Position numbers and translations under genes: made by a program. Below the pieces are notes generated by a model, which made no database searches, was not told the DNA's origin, and saw only the letters and a list, made by a program, of their open reading frames with translations. Below, piece after piece: positions 7,851 to 16,282 of a stretch of 64,000 bases of DNA. The stretch covers positions 4,030,001 to 4,094,000 of the forward strand of contig NZ_CP051204.2 in the NCBI RefSeq assembly GCF_012516375.2, given 5' to 3'. How positions within the stretch are numbered: the first letter of the stretch is position 1; the number at the start of each line of letters is the position of its first letter. The stretch comes from Chitinophaga oryzae (GTDB lineage Bacteria; Bacteroidota; Bacteroidia; Chitinophagales; Chitinophagaceae).

Positions 7851-9008
7851 TCAACGGTATTTGTACCAGGAGCCGGTGTTGAACAGCAAAGCCTGTTCAT
7901 CTTCCTGTACCCAATCCTTTTCAATCAGCTTTTTCAGCCCCATATAGGTGGCGCTTCCTTCAGGCGATAGCAGGATACCCTCTGCTTCGGCAATTTCGGA
8001 GATACCGGCTTCCATTTCTTCTTCGGTGACGGTCAGCGCTTTACCGTCGCTTTGCCGGATTACTTCCTGCATCATGTCTTTTGCAAAAGGCTGTGGAACA
8101 GCCAGTCCATAAGCGATGGACGGATAACCGCTGAAGTCATCAGGTAGATTTCCGTTTTCGATGTACTGTACCATGGGAGCACAATTTTGAGATTGAATAA
8201 TAATCATTCTGGGCAGCTTGCCGGTGACCCAGCCCAGCTGCTGCATTTCGCGGAAGGCTTTCCACATGCCTATCAGGCCGGTGCCGCCGCCGGTGGGGTA
8301 AATAATCACATCGGGCAACTGCCAGTGCAGCTGTTCGGCGATTTCATAGCCCATCGTTTTTTTGCCTTCCAGGCGGTATGGTTCTTTTAAGGTGGACATG
8401 TCCAAACCGCCGGTTTCCTGCACCAGCTGACGCGCCCTGCGGCCGCAGCTGTCTATCAGCCCGTCGGTGAGCAGCAGTTCCGCCCCGTACAGGCGGCATT
8501 CTTCCTGCAGCGTCGCCGGCGTATGCCGTGGCATGATCACTGTCGCTTTCATCCCTGCTTTGGCGCAATAGGCGCTTAAGGCGCCGCCTGCGTTACCGGC
8601 AGAGGGGATGATGCAATGTGTGACGCCCAGTTCCTGCGCTTTGGATACCGCCACGCTGATACCCCGGGCTTTGAAGGAACCGGTGGGATTTACACTTTCA
8701 TCTTTCAGTAATATCTGTACGCCCGTGCGCGCACTGAGCGTGTGCAGGGTGGTCAGCGGCGTGCCGCCTTCTCCCAGGCTCACTATATGACGGGGATCCG
8801 CTACCGGCAACATTTCACGGTACCGCCAGATACTGTGGTCCCGTTCTTTGAGAAAATCAGGTGCAGGCAGGTCGCAGGTATAGACGGCTGTCAGCGGTTG
8901 CTGGCAGCAGGTGGCGTACGACTGCAATACGGTGGCATCGTATAGCTTTCCGCAGCGGGGGCACTGCAAAGCGGTGAGGCGCGATATGTTCTTTTTTGTA
9001 AGTGTCAT
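7851..9008 (-). CDS. thrC: Threonine synthase (PLP-dependent)
   Basis: The 385-residue protein belongs to PLP fold type II. It opens with a small zinc-ribbon-like knuckle (Cys16, Cys19, Cys34, Cys35), as found in one class of threonine synthases. The PLP lysine is Lys113 in NPTGSFKARG, and the phosphate-binding loop is TGGGTGLIG. The reaction would be O-phosphohomoserine to threonine. It is not in an operon with homoserine genes; instead it follows a LysR regulator gene in the same direction, 61 bases downstream. A related PLP enzyme with another substrate, such as a diaminopropionate or cysteate synthase, is possible because of that context. A 9-bp inverted repeat overlaps the start codon. 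Confidence 0.75.
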   Translation of the reverse strand: MTLTKKNISRLTALQCPRCGKLYDATVLQSYATCCQQPLTAVYTCDLPAPDFLKERDHSIWRYREMLPVADPRHIVSLGEGGTPLTTLHTLSARTGVQILLKDESVNPTGSFKARGISVAVSKAQELGVTHCIIPSAGNAGGALSAYCAKAGMKATVIMPRHTPATLQEECRLYGAELLLTDGLIDSCGRRARQLVQETGGLDMSTLKEPYRLEGKKTMGYEIAEQLHWQLPDVIIYPTGGGTGLIGMWKAFREMQQLGWVTGKLPRMIIIQSQNCAPMVQYIENGNLPDDFSGYPSIAYGLAVPQPFAKDMMQEVIRQSDGKALTVTEEEMEAGISEIAEAEGILLSPEGSATYMGLKKLIEKDWVQEDEQALLFNTGSWYKYR

Positions 9009-9030
9009 TCCTTGTAAATGTAGGAATGAC
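9004..9030 (-). promoter_or_regulatory. Inverted repeat over the threonine synthase start codon
   Basis: GTCATTCCT (9004-9012) and AGGAATGAC (9022-9030) are exact reverse complements around nine bases. The left arm includes the start codon (9006-9008), so in the transcript this hairpin would cover the ribosome entry site; as DNA it could be an operator. Confidence 0.4.
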
Positions 9031-9031
9031 C

Positions 9032-9061
9032 TATAACAAACAGATGGTCTATTTTGTTATA
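9032..9061. promoter_or_regulatory. Possible LysR-type regulator site
   Basis: TATAACAAA (9032-9040) and TTTGTTATA (9053-9061) form a 9-bp inverted repeat with a 12-base spacer. It fits the interrupted-palindrome shape of LysR sites and lies in the short gap between the LysR gene and threonine synthase. Binding is inferred only. Confidence 0.4.
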
Positions 9062-9069
9062 ACCTATAA

Positions 9070-9969
9070 CTATTGGTTATATATGCTTCTGGCGTAGCGG
9101 ATCAGTTTTTTATTCAGCTCACTGGTTTCGCCTTTCCGCTGAATGAAGTAAAAACTTCTTTCTATATGAAGTCCCTCAAAGGAAATCTCCGTCAGGTCAC
9201 CCTGCTTCAGTTCCTTGAACACAGAGCGTTTGGGCAGAAAGCCAATACAGCCCGACTCTATCAGGAAGTTCTTCAGCGCCTCAGTGCCGCCTAACCGCGC
9301 TTTGATCTGTAACTCATCGATGCCGGTCTTGTGTTTCTGCAACGCATCTTTCAGCGCTTCCAGGGTGCCGCTGCCACGTTCCCGCAGTGCAACGGGCATT
9401 CGCAATACCTCTTTCAATGGATAGTGCCTCGTTTTGGAGAACCCGCTCTTCCTGCCGCAAACGGCAATCACCTGGTCGTTGATAAAAGGGTGATACACCA
9501 CGTTGGTCAGCTTGCCGCGGCCTTCTATAATACCCAGGTTGATCTCCTGGTTTAACAACGCCTCCAGCACAATTTCAGCGTTGCGGTTCAGCAGGTTGAT
9601 CTCTACCTGCGGATACTCTTGCTGAAAGGCAGACAGCACCTTCGGCAATATATACAGCGCCACGGTAGTACTGGCGCCCAGCTTCAGCAACCCCTTGGCC
9701 TGGTGCTTGTCGCTGAAAGCGGCCATCTCAAACTCCGTGTCAGCCTGTATGTTCGCTACCTGCAATAAACGCTTCAGTAAAAAACTGCCGGCATCTGTCA
9801 GTGATATCTGGATGCCCTTGCGCTCAAACAAACGCGTTCTGTAATATTCTTCCAGGTACTTCACATGTTTGCTGATGGCCGGCTGCGAGATAAACAGGGT
9901 CTGGCTGGCCTTGGAGAAACTTTTCTCCCGGGCCACTTCAATAAAAACCTGATGGTGGGTAGAAAGCAT
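9070..9969 (-). CDS. LysR-family transcriptional regulator
   Basis: The 299-residue protein starts with a typical LysR winged helix-turn-helix (FIEVAREKSFSKASQTLFISQPAISKHVKYLEE, about residues 9-41) followed by the periplasmic-binding-protein-like effector domain from about residue 90 (LLKLGASTTVALYILPKVLSAF). The C-terminal sensor is of the CysB/CysL-like general type; its ligand is not predictable. It reads toward the threonine synthase gene, an arrangement less usual than divergent transcription for LysR pairs. Four tandem AATTACG units lie directly before the start codon. Family assignment is firm. Confidence 0.9.
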   Translation of the reverse strand: MLSTHHQVFIEVAREKSFSKASQTLFISQPAISKHVKYLEEYYRTRLFERKGIQISLTDAGSFLLKRLLQVANIQADTEFEMAAFSDKHQAKGLLKLGASTTVALYILPKVLSAFQQEYPQVEINLLNRNAEIVLEALLNQEINLGIIEGRGKLTNVVYHPFINDQVIAVCGRKSGFSKTRHYPLKEVLRMPVALRERGSGTLEALKDALQKHKTGIDELQIKARLGGTEALKNFLIESGCIGFLPKRSVFKELKQGDLTEISFEGLHIERSFYFIQRKGETSELNKKLIRYARSIYNQ

Positions 9970-9973
9970 GATA

Positions 9974-10001
9974 AATTACGAATTACGAATTACGAATTAC
10001 G
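9974..10001. repeat. Four tandem AATTACG units
   Basis: AATTACG is repeated four times without interruption, beginning four bases before the LysR start codon. The same 7-mer occurs in an inverted repeat at 45009-45104, which suggests a dispersed repeat family. Confidence 0.7.
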
Positions 10002-10074
10002 ACCGGAGGCGCGTCTATGTAATTTACAGGATTAGTTGCCGCAGAAAAAAAATAAAAAGAAATAAAACGTTTGT

Positions 10075-10082
10075 TACATTTG
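10075..10082 (+). promoter_or_regulatory. -7 box before the acyltransferase gene
   Basis: TACATTTG fits the Bacteroidota -7 consensus TAnnTTTG, 31 bases before the start codon at 10114. No good TTG-type -33 box was found at the right distance, so support is partial. Confidence 0.4.
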
Positions 10083-10113
10083 AGATACACAAAAAAATTT
10101 CCCAACATTCTTT

Positions 10114-11289
10114 ATGTCCACCCGCTCCAGGAACGCTGTTCACGCGTTGCCACAGAAGATCGCCGCGCTCGATCATCTGCGTGCATTCGCTATTTTCTTT
10201 GTCTTCTATTACCACTATCGCATTTTCCCGCACCCGGAATGGCTGGACACGCCTGCGCGTTTCGGGTGGACAGGGGTAGACCTGTTTTTTGTCCTTAGCG
10301 GTTACCTTATTGCAGGCCAGCTGTTCAAAGAAGTGGCAGATACGGGAACGGTTAAACTGAAACCGTTTTATATCAAACGCTTTTTCCGCATTGTCCCGCC
10401 GTACCTGCTGGTGCTGGCTTTATACTTTTTTCTACCGGTTTTCCGGGAGAAAGAAATGCTGCCGCCCTTGTGGAAATTTCTCACCTTCACACAGAACTTC
10501 GGACTAAACCTCAAAACACATGGTACGTTCTCTCACGCGTGGTCGCTTTGTGTGGAGGAGCAGTTTTACCTCCTGTTTCCCTGCCTGCTGGCCCTGCTGC
10601 TGTATGTAAAGGCCGGTCGTAAAGCTTTCTGGCTGATACCGGTGCTTTTCGCCGGCGGGCTTGCCTGCCGCTGGTGGATATATAACGTGCTGGTGGCGCC
10701 CGCGGGCGACGACCCTAACTTCTGGGTGATCTGGTACCGCGCCATCTATTACCCGGTATACAACCGGCTGGATGGGCTGCTTGCCGGCGTAGCGATCGCC
10801 GCGCTGTTTCAGTTCAGGCCGTTGGCGAAAGAGTGGGTCAACAGATACGCCAATGGTTTATTTGCTGTGGGATTGGCTTTGCTCACGGCAGCGTGGTTTG
10901 TAACGGAAAACAGTTTTTCCCCGGTGTCCACCGTATATGGTTTCCCGTTAGTGTCCGCCGGCTACGGCGCGATCGTGGCAGCGGCGGTATGTCCCCGCTG
11001 CTGGCTGTACCGTGTTCACTCCCGTGTCACAGCGCTGATTGCAGCGCTTTCCTATGCTATTTATCTGAGCCATAAAGGCGTGATACATGTAACGCAGGAC
11101 CTGCTGGGAGGCCTTGGCCTGGCTAAAAACAGCGGCTGGATGATGCTTTGCTGCACGTTGACCTGCATCCTGGCAGCGTGGCTGATCCGACTGCTGGTAG
11201 AAAAGCCGGCGCTGAGAATACGGGACCGTGTGTTATCCCGCAGTGGCGGAGCTGTACGCCCGCCCGTTTCTCAGCAGCAGGCAGCATGA
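10114..11289 (+). CDS. Acyltransferase family 3 (OafA-like) membrane protein
   Basis: The 391-residue protein is an integral membrane acyltransferase-3 protein. It starts with the typical IAALDHLRAFAIFFVFYYHY, where the HxR-like motif and first membrane helix are combined, then GVDLFFVLSGYLI, RFFRIVPPYLL and HAWSLCVEEQFYLLFP, all diagnostic. About ten membrane helices fill the rest. These enzymes O-acylate surface sugars, peptidoglycan, lipid or antibiotics; the acceptor here is unknown since no sugar-biosynthesis genes are nearby. A soluble SGNH domain is absent. The gene converges with the ABC transporter gene, leaving only six bases between stops. Confidence 0.88.
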   Translation: MSTRSRNAVHALPQKIAALDHLRAFAIFFVFYYHYRIFPHPEWLDTPARFGWTGVDLFFVLSGYLIAGQLFKEVADTGTVKLKPFYIKRFFRIVPPYLLVLALYFFLPVFREKEMLPPLWKFLTFTQNFGLNLKTHGTFSHAWSLCVEEQFYLLFPCLLALLLYVKAGRKAFWLIPVLFAGGLACRWWIYNVLVAPAGDDPNFWVIWYRAIYYPVYNRLDGLLAGVAIAALFQFRPLAKEWVNRYANGLFAVGLALLTAAWFVTENSFSPVSTVYGFPLVSAGYGAIVAAAVCPRCWLYRVHSRVTALIAALSYAIYLSHKGVIHVTQDLLGGLGLAKNSGWMMLCCTLTCILAAWLIRLLVEKPALRIRDRVLSRSGGAVRPPVSQQQAA

Positions 11290-11295
11290 CGTATA

Positions 11296-11973
11296 TTACC
11301 CGGCAATCCTGCCATCTACCAGGTGGATCACCTTATCGGAACGGCGGGCGAAATCATCATCATGCGTGACGGTCAGGATGGTTTGTCCCCGCTCTGAAGA
11401 GAGCTGACGGAAAAGATCGAACACAATGGCGGCATTCTGGCTGTCCAGGTTGCCGGTAGGCTCATCGCCCATAATGATCAGCGGTTCGTTGATCAATGCG
11501 CGGGCAATGGCCACCCGCTGCTGCTGTCCGCCGGAGAGGAGGGACGCCCGTTTGGTGGCTTGCGCATCTACCCCTAATAGTTTTAAAAGGTCTATGGCTT
11601 TCTGTTCGATCTCGGCGGGAGAATAGCGTGCCAGTTTCAGCGCCGGCAGCATCACATTGCGGAGCACACTGAATTCGGGCAACAGGTAGTGAAACTGGAA
11701 CACGAAGCCGATGTGATGATTGCGGAAGTCCGCCAGCCACCGGTTACGCTTGCCCTGCATCTCTTCGCCGTTGATGCGGATGCTGCCCTCAAAAGCCGTG
11801 TCCATAGTAGATAACAGGTACAGCAGCGTGGATTTGCCACTGCCGGATTTACCGGTAATGGAAACGAAATGGCCTTTTTCTATGTCGAGGCTCACGTCTG
11901 TCAGCACCTGCATCCGGGTGGGCTGGTCAAAATATTTGTTGATATTCCTTACTTCTATCAGGTTCATGGTCAT
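11296..11973 (-). CDS. ABC transporter ATPase (LolD/MacB-like)
   Basis: The 225-residue ATPase has all expected motifs: Walker [10 protein letters not shown] at about 39-47, the Q-loop in [13 protein letters not shown], the signature LSGGQQQR and Walker [14 protein letters not shown], followed by the H-loop in THDDDF. This length and the [10 protein letters not shown] phrase are typical of the LolD/MacB group, which pairs with FtsX-like permeases. It overlaps the permease gene by four bases and closes the four-gene export operon. It would energise export or lipoprotein/peptide/macrolide efflux across the envelope; the substrate is not defined. Confidence 0.9.
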   Translation of the reverse strand: MTMNLIEVRNINKYFDQPTRMQVLTDVSLDIEKGHFVSITGKSGSGKSTLLYLLSTMDTAFEGSIRINGEEMQGKRNRWLADFRNHHIGFVFQFHYLLPEFSVLRNVMLPALKLARYSPAEIEQKAIDLLKLLGVDAQATKRASLLSGGQQQRVAIARALINEPLIIMGDEPTGNLDSQNAAIVFDLFRQLSSERGQTILTVTHDDDFARRSDKVIHLVDGRIAG

Positions 11974-13232
11974 CCTCTTAAAATCGTAATAGGATCTACA
12001 CGGGCGGCTTTGCGGGATGGCAGGTAGCCGGCCAGCGTAGTGGTGAGAATACCGAAGGTGAAACCGGTCACGTAGTACACGGCGCTGAAGCTCACGGGTA
12101 AATGGTCCAGTGTGATCATTACATCGCTTTTATAGGGCATTTTGGAAATGCCATATGCTGCCAGGAAACCGAACACCAGTCCCATCAGCGCGCCGGTCAG
12201 CCCGATGATCAGCGCCTGCACCAAAAATATCCAGCGGATATCGGTATCGGAAAAGCCCATCGCTTTCAGGATGGCGATGTCTTTCATCTTTTCGTAGATC
12301 ATCATGGTGAGGATGTTGAAGATACCGAACCCGGCTACCAGCAGGATGGTAACGGCAACGCCATACACGATCATTTTACGGAGCGCGTCGCCCTCCAGCA
12401 GGGCGGAGTTGTCCTGCTTCCAGTCGGAGCCGTGAAAGCCGTATTTGGCCTGCAGTTCCCTGGACATGGCCGGCGCCTGTTCCATATCGTGCAGTTTTAT
12501 TTTGATGTCGGTGATATAGGATGCCGGCACTTCCAGAAAGCGCTGCACGGTATTGAGGCTGGCGTAACTCTGCTGTTTGTCGATATCGGTAAGGCCGGTT
12601 TTGAAGATACCGACCACCTTTACGGAGAAATTGTTGCCTTTTTCGGTAGTCACCTCCAGCCGGTCGCCGGTTTTGACGTTGAGCCGTCTGGCCAGGCCTA
12701 CGCCTACCACGATGCTGTTGGGCAGCGTGGAAAGCTCTCTGAAGCTGCCGTCCACCAGTTTAGCCTGTAAGTTGAACAGCGCATTCTCCTGCTCAAAACG
12801 GATACCGTTGATGGTGCCGTTGATACTGCTGGAGCCAAGCCGGTAAAATACCTGCGAGCTGACGGAGCCGGAGATAGCGGCCACCCGCGGGTCTTTTTGC
12901 AGGGCCTGTACAATCTGCGGGCCGTCCTTCAGGCTGAGCAGGATATCTTTGGGCTTTACGTGACTGACCACATTAACGGCGCCGGGTTCAGCCCTGTCCA
13001 GGATATTGGAAGAGGCTGTCTGTATCTCGTTGTACAGGCGCAGGTGCGGCGACTGTTCAAACGCTACCGCCTGTACGAAATCGTTGGAGCCCTGTATAAA
13101 GCTGACCATGAAGATGAACACCGTGATACCAAAGGTGACGCCTGCGGTGGCGATCACCGTTTGTTTCAACCGGGCACGCATATGCGTGAAGGCTATGGTA
13201 GCTGCCAGTTTGATATTGGTGAATATTTTCAT
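11970..13232 (-). CDS. FtsX/MacB-type ABC permease
   Basis: The 420-residue protein has one N-terminal membrane helix (QTVIATAGVTFGITVFIFMVSF), a large periplasmic MacB_PCD-like domain of about 230 residues, and three C-terminal helices forming the FtsX domain (VTILLVAGFGIFNILTMM, FLVQALIIGLTGALMGLVFG and AVYYVTGFTFGILTTTLAGYLPSRKAA, ending PITILRG). This is the four-helix topology of mechanotransmission-type transporters. It overlaps both neighbours by four bases, which implies translational coupling. It should form a tripartite system with the fusion protein and the TolC-like protein encoded upstream. Confidence 0.9.
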   Translation of the reverse strand: MKIFTNIKLAATIAFTHMRARLKQTVIATAGVTFGITVFIFMVSFIQGSNDFVQAVAFEQSPHLRLYNEIQTASSNILDRAEPGAVNVVSHVKPKDILLSLKDGPQIVQALQKDPRVAAISGSVSSQVFYRLGSSSINGTINGIRFEQENALFNLQAKLVDGSFRELSTLPNSIVVGVGLARRLNVKTGDRLEVTTEKGNNFSVKVVGIFKTGLTDIDKQQSYASLNTVQRFLEVPASYITDIKIKLHDMEQAPAMSRELQAKYGFHGSDWKQDNSALLEGDALRKMIVYGVAVTILLVAGFGIFNILTMMIYEKMKDIAILKAMGFSDTDIRWIFLVQALIIGLTGALMGLVFGFLAAYGISKMPYKSDVMITLDHLPVSFSAVYYVTGFTFGILTTTLAGYLPSRKAARVDPITILRG

Positions 13233-14326
13233 CGTCCTTCTTTTATGGCGATCACATCGCCTGCTTTCAGACCGGATTTTATTTCTACCCAGTCGCCACT
13301 GCGGATACCGGTAACAACAGCGCTTTTGCGAAGGTCACTGCCTTGTTGCAGGTATACGCTGTCACCTTTCATCAGGTAATCGGAGGGCACTACCAATGCG
13401 TTGATACGTTCCCGTATGAGGATATTCGCTTCTACCGATGATTGCGGATAAAAGCGGGCAGTGTCCTGCACGGCCGCTTCTACCTGGAAACTGCGGCTTT
13501 CCTTTTGCAGCAGCGGAATGATTTTATTGATGGTAGCGGAAAATTGTTTGCCTTTGTAAACATCGGTTTCGAAATATACTTTCTGCCCGGTTTTTATCTT
13601 ACTGATATCGCGTTCGTCTACCAGCAGCTCCAGTTTGAACTGTCCGGGCAGCCCGACCATCACTACCGGGTCATTGAGCTGCGCCAGCTCGCCGGTTTTC
13701 AGGTATACTTTATACACCAGCCCGTTGACAGGGCTTTTCAGTACTTTCCCTTCGCGGCCTTGTGTGTTGGCTGCCAGCTGCTGTTTGGCTTCCAGCAGTT
13801 TGCCGGACAGGTCTTTTTGCAGGGTCTGGTACCGGTCCTGCAACGTTTTGTATTCCGTGGCGCTGGTAGCGGCCTGCACGCGGGCCTGTTCCGCGTCCTT
13901 TTCGGACACGGCTTTGCTTTGTGCCAGCTCCGTATATCTGTCGGCGTTAAGGGCGTCCTGCTCCTTTTTTGTTTTAGCCAGTGCGATGCGGCTTTGCAGT
14001 TCAGTGAGCGCGGCGGAGTGTTCCTGTGCATTGCTGCCGGCCAGTGCTACCTGCTGTTGCAGGATGTTTGCCTGTTCCAGCTGGCCGGGCGTGCCCAGCA
14101 CGGCCAGGACTTCATTTTGGCGGACAGTGTCGCCTTCTTTCACCAGAACGTTCAGCAGCAGGTCGGCGGAATTGGCTTTCAGGAAGTAATAAGCTTCAGG
14201 CATGATTTCTCCGGAAGCATATACTGCTTCGTTCAGTGTGCGCGACTGCACCGTGTAGGTAGCGGTTTTGGATTTGCAGGCAATGAGCAGCAGCGTCATT
14301 CCTGCGATGGAGAGCAATGTTTTCAT
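13229..14326 (-). CDS. Membrane fusion protein (HlyD/RND-type periplasmic adaptor), lipoprotein
   Basis: The 365-residue adaptor has a lipoprotein signal (LLIACKSK, Cys at about 17). The lipoyl-like half-motifs (LKANSADLLLNVLVKEGDTVRQNEVLAVLG and LKSPVNGLVYKVYLKTGELA) flank a long coiled-coil hairpin at about 85-190 rich in Ala, Gln and Lys. A beta-barrel domain follows (KVYFETDVYKGKQFSATINKI). It links the inner-membrane permease to the TolC-like channel. It lies eight bases after the TolC gene and overlaps the permease gene by four bases. Confidence 0.88.
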   Translation of the reverse strand: MKTLLSIAGMTLLLIACKSKTATYTVQSRTLNEAVYASGEIMPEAYYFLKANSADLLLNVLVKEGDTVRQNEVLAVLGTPGQLEQANILQQQVALAGSNAQEHSAALTELQSRIALAKTKKEQDALNADRYTELAQSKAVSEKDAEQARVQAATSATEYKTLQDRYQTLQKDLSGKLLEAKQQLAANTQGREGKVLKSPVNGLVYKVYLKTGELAQLNDPVVMVGLPGQFKLELLVDERDISKIKTGQKVYFETDVYKGKQFSATINKIIPLLQKESRSFQVEAAVQDTARFYPQSSVEANILIRERINALVVPSDYLMKGDSVYLQQGSDLRKSAVVTGIRSGDWVEIKSGLKAGDVIAIKEGR

Positions 14327-14334
14327 GCAGATCT

Positions 14335-15666
14335 TTATTGATGTTGCAGATAGTTGAGTTCAGTGTAGTGTTTGTAAAAGTCAGTGCGGGCATCGTTGAG
14401 TTTGACCTGCGCGTCGTAAAGGTCCTGTTGTATCTCTTTCAGCTGGACCATATCAATGATGCCTTTGTTGATCTTTTGCGTGCTCAGGGTTTCATTCTCC
14501 TGCGCCAGCAGGATGTTTTCCTTTTGCAACTGTATGTCGGCGGACGCTTTTTCCAGCAGCAGTTTTTCCTGGCGGTATTTTCTTTCCTGTTCGGACTCGT
14601 ATTGTTTGAACCGGCTGGAAGCTGCCTGCCACTGCGCTTTTGCGCTGCGTGGCTTAGCGGAAAAGTTAGACCAGGACAGCGGGAAACGCAATTCCACACC
14701 GGCGTAGCCGACTGTAAACCACGGAGAGCGGGTGATAAAATTCAGCTGGTCGCCAAAGCCCAGTTGCTGGTAAGAACCTTTAAGATGCAGGCTGGGATAG
14801 TAAGCTGCTTTTGTATGCTGGTATTGTTGCGCAGCGACGGCCACTTTCAGTTGCTCCGTTTCATAGTCCGGCAGCTGTGAACTGTTGTACTGGCTGATTT
14901 CCAGCGGAGGCAACGGGTCGGCAGCCTGTGTGGCCAGCTGGCTGTCCAGCGGAAAACCCATCCAGAACTTAAGATCGAGATATGCCTCCTGTAAGGATAC
15001 ACCGGCCTGTTGTACAGCCTGCTGCCTGTTTTTTAGCAGGGTGGCGGACTGATTAAATGCGATTTTGTCTGTCAGGCCTTTTTCAAACTGTAGTTTGATG
15101 AGGTCATGGATCTGCTGGTAATTGCGGTACAGCTGTTGGGCTACGGTGAGATAGTCCTGCTGCAGCTGCGCGCTGTAATAAGCCATGCGTACGTTTTTCC
15201 GCAGCGACCGTTGCAGGGACTGATATTCGCTGGCGCCGGACTGCTGCTGCAGCCTCGCCAGTTTGATCTGCTGCCATGTTTTTACGTCTACCAGCGGGAG
15301 CGTAGCTTCTGCGCCATAGTTGCCCATCCATGGGGTACCCATGCGTACCGGTACGAAAGTGCCGGCCGGCTGACCTGCCAGTTCCCCGGGAAATATCTGC
15401 ACGGGGATCTTCCAGTAGTTGTTCACCGCAGCGGTGACGGTAATGTCGGGGAGCAGTTTGGCCGCGGCGGCTTTGCGGTCCTGCACTGCGGCCGCGGCGG
15501 ATTGAGCTTTGGCCAGAAGTTCCTGATGATGGGTGCCGGCATAGTCGAGGCACTGTTGCAGACTCAGGGTAGTCGTAGGTTGACCGGTGTCTTTTTCAGG
15601 CATGGTCTGTCCGTCTGCCACCCGGATATGAGTGGCCAGCAACAGTAAAAGGATACCTGTTTTCAT
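14335..15666 (-). CDS. TolC-family outer-membrane efflux protein
   Basis: The 443-residue protein has an N-terminal signal peptide and two repeats of the outer-membrane efflux protein fold: LSLQQCLDYAGTHHQELLAKAQSAA at about 33-57 is the classic opening helix, and long coiled-coil stretches rich in Ala, Gln and Leu run at about 150-230 and 330-430. It forms the exit channel of the four-gene export system and is the first structural gene after the GbsR/MarR regulator, 64 bases downstream. A GTTCT-N8-AGAAC site lies in that gap, which suggests control by the regulator. Confidence 0.88.
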   Translation of the reverse strand: MKTGILLLLLATHIRVADGQTMPEKDTGQPTTTLSLQQCLDYAGTHHQELLAKAQSAAAAVQDRKAAAAKLLPDITVTAAVNNYWKIPVQIFPGELAGQPAGTFVPVRMGTPWMGNYGAEATLPLVDVKTWQQIKLARLQQQSGASEYQSLQRSLRKNVRMAYYSAQLQQDYLTVAQQLYRNYQQIHDLIKLQFEKGLTDKIAFNQSATLLKNRQQAVQQAGVSLQEAYLDLKFWMGFPLDSQLATQAADPLPPLEISQYNSSQLPDYETEQLKVAVAAQQYQHTKAAYYPSLHLKGSYQQLGFGDQLNFITRSPWFTVGYAGVELRFPLSWSNFSAKPRSAKAQWQAASSRFKQYESEQERKYRQEKLLLEKASADIQLQKENILLAQENETLSTQKINKGIIDMVQLKEIQQDLYDAQVKLNDARTDFYKHYTELNYLQHQ

Positions 15667-15690
15667 TATTAATTGATTATAATTCTTTTA

Positions 15691-15708
15691 GTTCTGAACT
15701 TAAAGAAC
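15691..15708. promoter_or_regulatory. Putative GbsR/MarR operator before the efflux operon
   Basis: GTTCT (15691-15695), an 8-base spacer ending TTAA, then AGAAC (15704-15708). The same half-sites with the same 8-base spacing occur at 16239-16256 before the regulator gene. It lies 25 bases before the TolC start. Confidence 0.6.
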
Positions 15709-15730
15709 CAGACGCGGCAAAAAAAAGCCG

Positions 15731-16195
15731 CTAGGAGTGGGCCTTGTTAAGCGCGATGGTCCGCCTCCACCTTTCCAGTATCAGCGGCATTTCCACCAGC
15801 ATCATTTTATAAAGCATGGATACCTCTTCCAGTTCCTGGTTAAGCTCATCATTCGTTTGACGGATGGACCTGATTTCGTCCAGTATGTGAAAAAACATTT
15901 TAATCTTCGCCGTGAGGGTGTCTTCGTTGAACATACTGGTGACATTCGCGGAGAAATAACGTTTCCGTTGCCCACCCATGGTTTTGGCAGAAATCATTTT
16001 TGCTGATTCCAGCATCTTAATGCCATTGGATACTGCGCTTTTGCTCACCCCGAAGTATTCCACGATCTGTTCAAACGTTGCTTGATGGCCCTCACACAGC
16101 AGCAGGTATATATATACCCGTGCAGCTACCGGCGTAAGGCCAAGGCCTTCCATAGCCGTGCTCAGTTTCTCTATCCTGTCTCTGTAATTTTCCAA
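15731..16195 (-). CDS. GbsR/MarR-family transcriptional regulator
   Basis: The 154-residue protein is a small winged-helix regulator of the GbsR group: GLTPVAARVYIYLLLCEGHQATFEQIVEYFGVSKSAVSNGIKMLESAKMISAKTMGGQRKRYFSA covers the DNA-binding domain at about 18-85, followed by a C-terminal helical part that forms the dimer. It is the first gene of a run leading into the export operon and is the obvious local regulator. Two sites with the same half-sites and spacing lie before its own gene and before the TolC gene, which is consistent with autoregulation and control of efflux. The inducer is unknown. Confidence 0.85.
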   Translation of the reverse strand: MENYRDRIEKLSTAMEGLGLTPVAARVYIYLLLCEGHQATFEQIVEYFGVSKSAVSNGIKMLESAKMISAKTMGGQRKRYFSANVTSMFNEDTLTAKIKMFFHILDEIRSIRQTNDELNQELEEVSMLYKMMLVEMPLILERWRRTIALNKAHS

Positions 16196-16224
16196 TGCCG
16201 ACGTCTTTTGTCATCACAAAATTG

Positions 16225-16270
16225 AAAAAATAAAGTTGGTTCTCCAAATAAAGAACCAACTTTATTTTTT
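16225..16270. promoter_or_regulatory. Perfect 19-bp inverted repeat: operator and/or terminator
   Basis: AAAAAATAAAGTTGGTTCT (16225-16243) is the exact reverse complement of 16252-16270, with an 8-base loop. The inner part GTTCT-N8-AGAAC matches the site at 15691-15708. On the minus strand it lies after the azoreductase stop and before the GbsR start, and ends in six T residues, so it may also end azoreductase transcripts. Confidence 0.7.
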
Positions 16271-16282
16271 TGGAAGATGAAA

